Below are positions 17,656 to 24,180 of a stretch of 44,068 nt of DNA, piece by piece. Both the position numbers and the translations under genes were made by a program. This DNA comes from Eubacteriales bacterium (GTDB taxonomy: Bacteria > Bacillota_A > Clostridia > Lachnospirales > Lachnospiraceae): positions 1-44,068 of the forward strand of contig JAUNJL010000016.1 in NCBI GenBank assembly GCA_030533315.1, given 5' to 3'. Under the pieces are notes generated by a model that worked only from the letters and a program-made list of their open reading frames with translations, did no database searches and was not told the DNA's origin. The stretch's first letter is position 1. Every line of letters begins with the position of its first letter.

Positions 17656-18615
17656 ATGAGCAGATTGTCTGTGGTTCTGCCGGCGTACAATGAGGAGCTG
17701 ATGGTGGGACGGGCCTGCCGGGAGGTGGGGGAGTCCCTGAAAAGGGCGGGGATCCTCTATGAGCTGGTGGTGGTGAACGATGGTTCCACCGATGGGACCT
17801 GGGAGGAGATCATAAAGGCCGGGGAGAGGGATCCCAATATCCTTGGGGTCTGCTTTTCCAGGAATTTCGGCAAGGAGGCCGCCATCTATGCGGGGATCGC
17901 CCAGGCCTCGGGAGACGCGGTGGCGGTGATGGACTGCGACCTGCAGCATCCCCCGGAGACGCTTCTTGAGATGTACCGCCTGTGGCAGGAGGGCTACGAG
18001 GTGGTGGAGGGGATCAAGGCCAGCCGGGGGAAGGAGACGGCCGCCCACAGGGTATGTGCCGGTTTTTTCTATGAGATCATGTCAAAGGTCTCGGGGATCC
18101 CCATGGAAAACGCCTCCGACTTTAAGCTGATGGATAAAAGGGCGGCCAGGAGTATCCTGGCCATGCCGGAGAGGAGCCTGTTCTTTCGGGCGGCCTCCTC
18201 CTGGGTGGGCTATCGCACCGCCAGGGTGGAGTTTCAGGTGCAGGAGCGGCCGGCCGGAACCACCAAGTGGTCCACGAAGGCCCTGGTGCGCTATGCCTTC
18301 ACCAACATCGTGGCCTTTACCACCCTGCCCCTCCAGATGATCACAGGCGCGGGCTTTGTCTGCTTTCTGGGCTCCATGCTCCTGCTGATCTATTCCCTGG
18401 CTCAGTTTTTTCGGGGAAAAGCGGTGGAGGGGTACACCACCACCATCATCGTCCTTTTGCTCATCGGGAGCGCCGTGATGGTGAGCCTGGGGATCATGGG
18501 ATATTACATTGGAAAAATTTACGAGGAGGTGAAGCGCCGTCCCCGGTACCTGGTGTCCAGGATCATACGGGGAAGGGTGGGGGCGGATGAGGAGATCCGC
18601 CATGACAGACCCTAG
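17656..18615 (+). CDS. GtrB/DPM1-like family 2 glycosyltransferase
   Basis: A 319-residue membrane-associated glycosyltransferase. The GT-A domain opens with LSVVLPAYNEE, followed by VVNDGSTDGT, the CFSRNFGKEAAIYAG segment and the metal-binding MDCDLQHPPE. Two C-terminal hydrophobic segments (around GFVCFLGSMLLLIYSLAQFF and TIIVLLLIGSAVMVSLGIMG) match GtrB-type enzymes, which load a sugar onto undecaprenyl phosphate. The ATG at 17656 is chosen for its family-typical N-terminus. A GTG at 17626 would add ten residues. A five-codon open frame (ATG 17642) after GGAGG stops at a TGA overlapping this ATG, which would allow translational coupling. The GtrA-like gene follows 14 bases later. Confidence 0.88.
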   Translation: MSRLSVVLPAYNEELMVGRACREVGESLKRAGILYELVVVNDGSTDGTWEEIIKAGERDPNILGVCFSRNFGKEAAIYAGIAQASGDAVAVMDCDLQHPPETLLEMYRLWQEGYEVVEGIKASRGKETAAHRVCAGFFYEIMSKVSGIPMENASDFKLMDKRAARSILAMPERSLFFRAASSWVGYRTARVEFQVQERPAGTTKWSTKALVRYAFTNIVAFTTLPLQMITGAGFVCFLGSMLLLIYSLAQFFRGKAVEGYTTTIIVLLLIGSAVMVSLGIMGYYIGKIYEEVKRRPRYLVSRIIRGRVGADEEIRHDRP

Positions 18616-18629
18616 GCGTTCAGAGATCG

Positions 18630-19043
18630 ATGAAGAAGCTGATCGGCCGGCTGTATGCCAACGACAAAGTCCGATACGTGTTTTTCGGCGGCTGTACCAC
18701 ACTGGTAAACATGATCTGTTTTTACCTGCTGCGAAGCTGGGGCGTGAGATTGAACCTGGCAAACCTGATCTCCATCCTGACGGCGATCATCTTTGCTTAC
18801 GTGGTTAATTCCCGGTTTGTGTTTGAGGACAAGTGCCAGGGGCTGTGGGAGCATGGAAAAACCTTTTTGCGTTTTTTTGCCGCCCGGATGGCCACCATGG
18901 CCGTTGAGCTGGGGGGAGTGTGGCTTTTGGTGGAATGGCTGAGGCTGCCGGACATGCTGGGAAAATTTATCACCCAGTTTGTGGTGATGGTCTTGAATTA
19001 CCTGTTCAGCAGGTTCCTGGTCTTTACCAGCAGGGGCGGATGA
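18630..19043 (+). CDS. GtrA-like membrane protein
   Basis: A 137-residue integral membrane protein of the GtrA/DPMS family. It has four hydrophobic segments, the first around VRYVFFGGCTTLVNMICFYLL and the last around FITQFVVMVLNYLFSRFLVF. The conserved NSRFVF follows helix 2, and NYLFSRFLVF is the usual family ending. These proteins are thought to flip or hand over undecaprenyl-phosphate-linked sugars made by GtrB partners. The gene lies 14 bases behind a GtrB-like gene, the classic pairing. No third, acceptor-specific glycosyltransferase (GtrC-type) is present in the window, so the final acceptor is unknown. The ribosome binding site is weak, suggesting coupling to the upstream gene. Confidence 0.88.
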   Translation: MKKLIGRLYANDKVRYVFFGGCTTLVNMICFYLLRSWGVRLNLANLISILTAIIFAYVVNSRFVFEDKCQGLWEHGKTFLRFFAARMATMAVELGGVWLLVEWLRLPDMLGKFITQFVVMVLNYLFSRFLVFTSRGG

Positions 19044-19121
19044 GGGAGCCGTCCTTGCCGGCGGGGAAGGATCAACAAGCGGCAGGCTGTAGTATATATG
19101 AAAGGACAAAGGTAGGAAGCT

Positions 19122-20174
19122 ATGACATTAGTAGAAGCGATGGACAGGATCAGGCCCTTGGACAGGGAGCTGATGGAGCAGGCGAGGAGACGGTGGGACA
19201 GTATTGCGAAGCCGCTTCATTCCCTGGGAAAGATGGAGGATCTCATCACCCAGATCGTGGGGATCACGGGGGAGCTGAAGGTGGACATCAAGAACAAGGC
19301 CTTGGTGGCCATGTGTGCGGACAACGGGGTGGTGGAGGAGGGAGTCACCCAGACGGGCCAGGAGGTGACGGCCATCGTGGCAGATAACTTTGTCAGGGAG
19401 ACCACCACGGCCTGCGTCATGTGCCATGAATGCGGGGTGGATATCCGGCCCGTGGACGTGGGAATGGCCAGGGATACTGCGGTGAGGACGGACCTGAAGG
19501 TGTCTTACGGCACCAGGAACATGACAAAGGGCCCGGCCATGACCATGAGCGAGGCGATCAAGGGGATCGAGGCGGGCATCACTGTGGCCGAGGAGCTGAG
19601 GGATTCGGGCTGCCGTGTGCTGCTCACCGGGGAGATGGGGATTGGAAACACCACCACCAGCAGCGCCATGGCTTCCGTTCTTTTGGACCAGCCGGTGGAG
19701 ACCATGACGGGACGGGGGGCCGGTCTGAGCAGTGAGGGCCTTTCCCGGAAGATCGATGCCATCAAGCGGGCCATTCGGGTCAACAGGCCGAACCCGGAGG
19801 ATCCCCTGGACGTTTTAGCGAAGGTGGGGGGACTGGATATTGCCGGCATGGTGGGAGTTTTCCTAGGGGGAGCGGCCCTTGGGATGCCGGTGATCATGGA
19901 CGGCTTTATCTCCTGCGTGGCGGCGCTGACGGCCAAGAGGATCTGCCCGCAGGCGGGGGATTACATGCTGGCCAGCCATGTTTCCAAGGAGCCGGCCTCC
20001 CGTCTCGTGTTGGAGTCTCTTGGCAAGGAGGCGGTGATCCACGGAGACATGTGCCTGGGAGAGGGAACGGGGGCCGTGGCTCTCTGTCCGTTCCTGGACA
20101 TGGGGGCCGTCCTTTACAATACCCTGAGCACCTTCGGGGATATCTGCGTGGAGCAGTATGAGGAGCTGGAGTAA
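19122..20174 (+). CDS. cobT: Nicotinate-nucleotide:dimethylbenzimidazole phosphoribosyltransferase
   Basis: A 350-residue CobT, which transfers ribose phosphate from nicotinate mononucleotide to the lower-ligand base, giving alpha-ribazole phosphate for cobalamin. Recognised by KPLHSLGKMEDL at the N-terminus, CADNGVVEEGVTQTGQEVT, GEMGIGNTTTSSA, GRGAGLS and the catalytic-Glu region LGEGTGA near the C-terminus. Length is typical. It is the first gene of a tight cluster: cobU begins within its stop codon (TAATG). The 78 bases upstream show no B12-box, so no cobalamin riboswitch was found directly before it. Transcription may come from further upstream. Confidence 0.95.
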   Translation: MTLVEAMDRIRPLDRELMEQARRRWDSIAKPLHSLGKMEDLITQIVGITGELKVDIKNKALVAMCADNGVVEEGVTQTGQEVTAIVADNFVRETTTACVMCHECGVDIRPVDVGMARDTAVRTDLKVSYGTRNMTKGPAMTMSEAIKGIEAGITVAEELRDSGCRVLLTGEMGIGNTTTSSAMASVLLDQPVETMTGRGAGLSSEGLSRKIDAIKRAIRVNRPNPEDPLDVLAKVGGLDIAGMVGVFLGGAALGMPVIMDGFISCVAALTAKRICPQAGDYMLASHVSKEPASRLVLESLGKEAVIHGDMCLGEGTGAVALCPFLDMGAVLYNTLSTFGDICVEQYEELE

Positions 20175-20704
20175 TGCTGATCCTGGTGACGGGGGGCAGC
20201 GGCAGCGGCAAGTCCGCCTACGGGGAAGGGCGGGTTCTCTCCCTGGGAGAGGGGCGGAGGATCTACATCGCTACCATGAACCCCTACGACATAGAAAGCA
20301 AAAAGAGGGTGGAGCGCCACCGCAGGCTGCGGGCGGGAAAGGGCTTCGAGACGGTGGAGCGCTATACAGGGCTTCAGGATTTGATCTTGCCGTCGGGGGC
20401 AGTGGGCCTTTTGGAATGCCTGTCCAACCTGACGGCAAATGAGATGTTTTCCCCGGAGGGAGCGGGGGAGGAGACGGTGGAGGCGGTCCTTTCGGGGGTT
20501 GAGAGCCTGAAAAGGCAGCTGTCCCACCTGGTAATCGTCACCAACGAGATCTTTTCCGACGGGGAGGTTTACACGGAGGATACCCTGCGTTACCAGAAAT
20601 ATCTGGGGGAGCTGAACCGCCGTCTGGCGGCTGCGGCGGACGAGGTGACGGAGGTGGTGTGCGGGATCCCCATTCACCGCAAGGGAGGAGGGGACGGGCT
20701 GTGA
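20174..20704 (+). CDS. cobU: Adenosylcobinamide kinase / adenosylcobinamide-phosphate guanylyltransferase
   Basis: A 176-residue CobU, which phosphorylates adenosylcobinamide and then adds GMP to give adenosylcobinamide-GDP for CobS. The N-terminal P-loop is GGSGSGKSAYGE; YIATMNPYDIESKKRVERHR is the conserved second segment with the guanylylated-residue region, and the C-terminal half carries VIVTNEIFSDGEVYTEDTLR and VVCGIPIHRK. The start ATG overlaps the cobT stop; its own stop overlaps the cobS GTG. A second, shorter CobU-like gene lies downstream of cobS. Confidence 0.92.
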   Translation: MLILVTGGSGSGKSAYGEGRVLSLGEGRRIYIATMNPYDIESKKRVERHRRLRAGKGFETVERYTGLQDLILPSGAVGLLECLSNLTANEMFSPEGAGEETVEAVLSGVESLKRQLSHLVIVTNEIFSDGEVYTEDTLRYQKYLGELNRRLAAAADEVTEVVCGIPIHRKGGGDGL

Positions 20705-21471
20705 AGAAGCTTTTCAACAGCTTTCGGGCTGCCTTTGCCATGTATTCCAGGATCCCTATGCCCCTGACGGACTGGAGCCAGGAAAACCTGAAATATATGT
20801 TTGTCTTTTTTCCCTTCGTGGGTGCGGTGATCGGCCTGCTCTCCTGTCTGGCTGCCTTTGGAGGGCGGCGTCTGGGGCTTTTGCCCTCCTTCGGCTGTGC
20901 GGTTCTGACCGTCCTTCCCATCCTGGTCACGGGGGGCATCCATGTGGACGGGCTTTTGGACACGGCGGATGCCCTGAGCTCCTGGAGAGAGCGGGAGAGG
21001 AGGCTGGAGATTCTGAAGGATCCCCATATGGGAGCCTTTGGGGTGATCACGGCCGGAGTGTATTTTCTTCTCACCTACGGCGCCTTCCGGCAGATCTGGG
21101 ATCGCCAGGATCTGCTGACGGTCATGGGAGTGGGCTACGTTCTTTCCAGATGCCTGTCGGGCATCAGCGTCATGTCCTTTCCCAAGGCAAAAAAGGAGGG
21201 GACGGTGGCGGAGTTTTCCCTTAAGGCGGAGGAGGTGCTGGTGCGCAGGATCCTGGCGGCTTTTGCCTTTCTTTGCGGTGCGGGGATGGTGGCCGTTCAC
21301 CCGGCGGCGGGGGGCGGCGCCTTCGTCTTCGCCCTTCTGGTCTTTGCCTATTATGGCCGCATGTCAAAAAAATATTTTGGAGGCATCACCGGAGATCTGG
21401 CCGGCTTTTTCCTGTGTATCTGTGAGACGGGAATGACGGTGGTTTTAGGGGTGCTGTCCGCGTTCGTTTAA
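20701..21471 (+). CDS. cobS: Adenosylcobinamide-GDP ribazoletransferase (cobalamin synthase)
   Basis: A 256-residue membrane enzyme that joins adenosylcobinamide-GDP and alpha-ribazole (phosphate), the last step of cobalamin assembly. The start GTG at 20701 overlaps the cobU stop (GTGA) and follows AAGGGAGGAGGGG; it yields the family-like N-terminus KKLFNSFRAAFAMYSRIPMP. Conserved family segments are GGIHVDGLLDTADALSS with its Asp cluster and LKDPHMGAFGV. Several hydrophobic helices follow (around VFFPFVGAVIGLLSCLAAFG and GGGAFVFALLVFAYYG), and the late GGITGDLAGFFLCICE segment is present. Length is normal for CobS. Confidence 0.94.
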   Translation: MKKLFNSFRAAFAMYSRIPMPLTDWSQENLKYMFVFFPFVGAVIGLLSCLAAFGGRRLGLLPSFGCAVLTVLPILVTGGIHVDGLLDTADALSSWRERERRLEILKDPHMGAFGVITAGVYFLLTYGAFRQIWDRQDLLTVMGVGYVLSRCLSGISVMSFPKAKKEGTVAEFSLKAEEVLVRRILAAFAFLCGAGMVAVHPAAGGGAFVFALLVFAYYGRMSKKYFGGITGDLAGFFLCICETGMTVVLGVLSAFV

Positions 21472-21486
21472 GGAGGAAAGAGGAAG

Positions 21487-21867
21487 ATGGAGCTGATCGT
21501 GGGAGGGGCTTTTCAGGGGAAGAGCGCCTGTGCAAGGGAGCGGCATCCAGAGCTTTCCTGGCAGGAGGGGGCGTCCCTTTCCCGGGAGGAGCTTTTGAGG
21601 GCCGGGGGGATCTTGAACCTTCAGGACTATATCAGGAAGGAGATGGCCCAGGGCCGGGAGGTATCCCGGCTGGGCCGGGAGCTTTTGGAAAAAAATCCCG
21701 ATGCGGTGGTGACCTGCCGGGAGGTGGGCTGCGGGATCGTCCCCGTGGAGGCCTTTGACCGCAAATGGCGGGAGGCCGTGGGGCGGGTCTGCACGGAGCT
21801 GGCGGAGGGAAGCTGCCGGGTGGTCCGCGTCTGCTGCGGGATCGGGACGGTGCTGAAGGATGCTTAG
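21487..21867 (+). CDS. Short CobU-like P-loop protein
   Basis: A 126-residue protein with AAGGAGGAAAGAGG before the ATG. The N-terminus carries a P-loop (GGAFQGKSA). The C-terminal half (CREVGCGIVPVEAFDRKWRE, then VVRVCCGIGTVLK) matches the C-terminal part of classical CobU/CobP. The middle of CobU, including the histidine-bearing guanylylation segment, is largely missing; full CobU proteins are about 175-185 residues. It may be a kinase-only or regulatory paralogue, or a protein acting together with the full-length CobU encoded three genes earlier. Its stop overlaps the start of cobC by eight bases, so it appears to be a maintained operon member, not a decayed copy. Confidence 0.7.
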   Translation: MELIVGGAFQGKSACARERHPELSWQEGASLSREELLRAGGILNLQDYIRKEMAQGREVSRLGRELLEKNPDAVVTCREVGCGIVPVEAFDRKWREAVGRVCTELAEGSCRVVRVCCGIGTVLKDA

Positions 21868-22459
21868 GCTGTGGCTGCTGCGCCACGGGGAGACCATGGG
21901 AAACCGTGAAAGGCGGTATATCGGGGTGACGGACGAGCCTCTTTCCGTCCAGGGGGAGCAGGCTCTAAGGGGTCTGTCCATCCCCCAGCCGGAGGCGGTG
22001 TACACCAGTCCCATGCTGCGGTGCGTCCAGACGGCCAGGCTTCTTTTTCCGGGGCAGAGGCTTCACATCCTGGAGGAGCTTTCGGAGTGTGACTTTGGGG
22101 AATTTGAGAACAAAAATCATCTGGAGCTTTCCGGGGATCCCCGCTACCAGGCGTGGATCGACTCCCAGGGAAGGATGGCCTTTCCGGGGGGAGAGAGCAG
22201 GGAGGCCTTTCGGGAGCGCAGCCGCAGGGGATTTCAAAAGGCCGTGGCCGGCTGCATTCGGAAGGGAGTCACCTACGGGGCCGTGGTGGCCCACGGGGGG
22301 ACCATCATGAACCTGATGGAGGAATTTGCCCAGGAGCCGGGAGATTTTTATCATTGGCACGTGGGAAACGGCGGGGGCTATCTGGTGGCCCTGGAGGAGG
22401 CTCTGTGGGAAAAGGGCCGGAGAAGCTTTCGGATCCTGGAAGAGAGAAGAAAAATATGA
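21860..22459 (+). CDS. cobC: Histidine phosphatase, probable alpha-ribazole phosphatase
   Basis: A 199-residue phosphoglycerate-mutase-like phosphatase. The catalytic motif LLRHGETMGNRERRYIG lies at the N-terminus, the second conserved segment is ELSECDFGEFENK, and the second catalytic His is in VVAHGGTIM. As the last gene of the cobTUS cluster it most likely removes phosphate from alpha-ribazole-5'-phosphate or from adenosylcobalamin phosphate (CobC/CobZ role). The substrate is inferred from context because the family is broad. It overlaps the preceding gene by eight bases and is followed seven bases later by the operon terminator. Confidence 0.87.
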   Translation: MLRLWLLRHGETMGNRERRYIGVTDEPLSVQGEQALRGLSIPQPEAVYTSPMLRCVQTARLLFPGQRLHILEELSECDFGEFENKNHLELSGDPRYQAWIDSQGRMAFPGGESREAFRERSRRGFQKAVAGCIRKGVTYGAVVAHGGTIMNLMEEFAQEPGDFYHWHVGNGGGYLVALEEALWEKGRRSFRILEERRKI

Positions 22460-22465
22460 GAGAGG

Positions 22466-22499
22466 AGACCTGGGGGAGCGGCCCGCAGGTCTTCTTTTT
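22466..22499 (+). terminator. Terminator of the cob cluster
   Basis: AGACCTG (22466-22472) pairs with CAGGTCT (22486-22492), with inner GGG/CCC pairing, followed by TTCTTTTT. It separates the cob genes from the ssnA promoter. Confidence 0.85.
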
Positions 22500-22560
22500 C
22501 GTTTTGGGGAGGCTTACCAGGTCAAAGAATGTTAAAGAATATCCAAAAAGTTTGTAAATA

Positions 22561-22590
22561 CCAAATTTTTTTTGAGATTTACTATTGAAA
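22561..22590 (+). promoter_or_regulatory. Poly-T operator-like motif overlapping the ssnA -35
   Basis: The stretch starts CCAAATTTTTTTTGAGATTT and ends in the -35 TTGAAA (22585-22590). On the minus strand upstream of ygeX the same arrangement occurs: CCTAATTTTTTTTGTATTT, then TTGCAA. The spacing from CC to the -35 differs by a single base. A related stretch stands before the PAS/HTH regulator gene. It is probably a shared regulator site or a shared UP-like element. Confidence 0.6.
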
Positions 22591-22629
22591 TCTGAGAGGA
22601 GGTATGGTACATTAATGGTATAAAATACC
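22585..22629 (+). promoter_or_regulatory. ssnA promoter with downstream GGTAT-N3-ATACC dyad
   Basis: -35 TTGAAA (22585-22590), 17-bp spacer, -10 TACATT (22608-22613) with an extended TGG in front. Immediately downstream is the perfect dyad GGTATAAAATACC (22617-22629), near the expected transcription start and well placed for a repressor. An alternative -10 is the TATAAA inside the dyad, but it lacks a good -35. Confidence 0.6.
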
Positions 22630-22726
22630 GAAAGATAGAGAAAATTACTTTCTGCTTTTGGCAAATGTAACAGTAGGATGAGAGAAAGCGTAAGTTCAAT
22701 AAAAAAAGAAAAGGGGGAAACAATTT

Positions 22727-24064
22727 ATGCTTATCATTGGAAACGGAAGGATGGTCACGAGAGACGATGCCGGCACATTTTATGAGAATGGTGCGGTAGC
22801 CATGGATGGCGATACCATCGTCATGACCGGTACGACCCAGGAAGTAAAAGCGGCTTATCCGGAGGCAGAGTTCCTGGATGCAAAGGGCGGTTTGATTATG
22901 CCTGCATTCATCAACACCCATGAGCACATCTACAGCGCTTTTGCAAGAGGCCTGAGTATCAAAGGCTATGATCCGAAAGGCTTTTTGGAGATCCTGGACG
23001 GACAGTGGTGGACCATCGACCGTCACCTCACCTTGGAGCAGACGAAGCTGTCTGCCTATGCTACCTACATTGACTGCATCCGCAACGGTGTGACCACGGT
23101 GTTTGACCACCATGCAAGCTTCGGCCACATCACCGGCTCCCTGGATGCCATCGCCGAGGCTGCGAAGGATCTTGGGATCCGTACCTGTCTCTGCTATGAG
23201 ATCTCCGACCGTGACGGCATGGACAAGTCCAAAGAGTCCGTGATGGAGAATGTGAACTTCATCAAGAAGGCTCAGGCAGACGAGAGCGGTATGCTGGCCG
23301 GTATGATGGGAATGCACGCATCCTTTACCATCTCTGATGAGACCATGGCTCTTTGCAACGAGCTGAAGCCAGAGGGAGTAGGCTACCACATCCACGTGGC
23401 TGAGGGAATCGAGGATCTGCATCAGTGCCTGAGAGAGCACAGCAAGAGGATCGTGGACCGTCTCTATGACTGGAACATCCTGGGACCGAAGACTCTTCTG
23501 GGCCACTGCATCTACATCAACGAGCATGAGATGGATCTGATCAAGGAGACAGATACCATGGTGGTACATAATCCAGAGTCCAACATGGGAAATGCCTGCG
23601 GATGTCCTCCCACCATGGCACTGGTACACAAGGACATTGTGACAGGTCTGGGTACCGACGGTTACACCCATGACATGCTGGAGTCCTGGAAGGTGGCAAA
23701 CATCCTTCACAAGCATCATCTCTGCGATCCCAACGCAGCATGGGGCGAGGTTCCCAAGATGCTCTTCGAGAATAACCGGATCATCGCAGGACGTTACTTC
23801 GAGAAGCCTCTGGGCGTGCTGAAGGCCGGAGCTTCCGCTGACGTGATCGTGATGGATTATGATCCTCTCACCCCAATGAGAGGCGACAATGTAAACGGAC
23901 ATCTTCTGTTCGGTACCACGGGAAGAGACGTGGTGACCACCGTCTGCGCCGGAAAGGTCATGATGAAGGACAGAGAGATCCTGGTATGCGATGCCGCAAA
24001 GATGATGGCAGACTGCCGTCAGTCCGCACAGGAGCTTGCAGACGACATCAACGCCGGAAAGTAA
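22727..24064 (+). CDS. ssnA: SsnA-type amidohydrolase
   Basis: A 445-residue cytoplasmic amidohydrolase of the SsnA group (relatives of guanine deaminase, cytosine deaminase and chlorohydrolases). The metal-binding pattern is complete: HEH at H65 and H67, HIH around H221-H223, GHCIY at H260 and GTDGYTHD with Asp311. AAAAGGGGG precedes the ATG. In E. coli ssnA lies beside ygfK and xdhD, and here it is the first gene before ygfK and xdhD. It is thought to hydrolyse or deaminate a purine-derived intermediate; the true substrate cannot be read from the sequence. Codon use is strongly biased, suggesting high expression. A 22-base hairpin (24122-24143) lies in the gap to ygfK. Confidence 0.92.
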   Translation: MLIIGNGRMVTRDDAGTFYENGAVAMDGDTIVMTGTTQEVKAAYPEAEFLDAKGGLIMPAFINTHEHIYSAFARGLSIKGYDPKGFLEILDGQWWTIDRHLTLEQTKLSAYATYIDCIRNGVTTVFDHHASFGHITGSLDAIAEAAKDLGIRTCLCYEISDRDGMDKSKESVMENVNFIKKAQADESGMLAGMMGMHASFTISDETMALCNELKPEGVGYHIHVAEGIEDLHQCLREHSKRIVDRLYDWNILGPKTLLGHCIYINEHEMDLIKETDTMVVHNPESNMGNACGCPPTMALVHKDIVTGLGTDGYTHDMLESWKVANILHKHHLCDPNAAWGEVPKMLFENNRIIAGRYFEKPLGVLKAGASADVIVMDYDPLTPMRGDNVNGHLLFGTTGRDVVTTVCAGKVMMKDREILVCDAAKMMADCRQSAQELADDINAGK

Positions 24065-24121
24065 GCTTGCCCGCTGCAGCCCGGAAGGAGGCTGCGCCTG
24101 TACAGTAGAATGGAAGGCGGG

Positions 24122-24143
24122 GGAAGGGCTTTTCGGCCCTTCC
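24122..24143 (+). other. Intercistronic hairpin between ssnA and ygfK
   Basis: GGAAGGGC (24122-24129) pairs with GCCCTTCC (24136-24143), loop TTTTCG. There is no T-tract, so it is more likely an mRNA-stabilising element than a terminator. Confidence 0.55.
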
Positions 24144-24180
24144 GCCTGCGTTTCAGATATGATAAAAGGAGAATAAACAC

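Noticed and set aside
19044..19121. Possible cobalamin riboswitch before cobT
   Set aside because: The gap is only 78 bases, too short, and no B12-box-like sequence is present.
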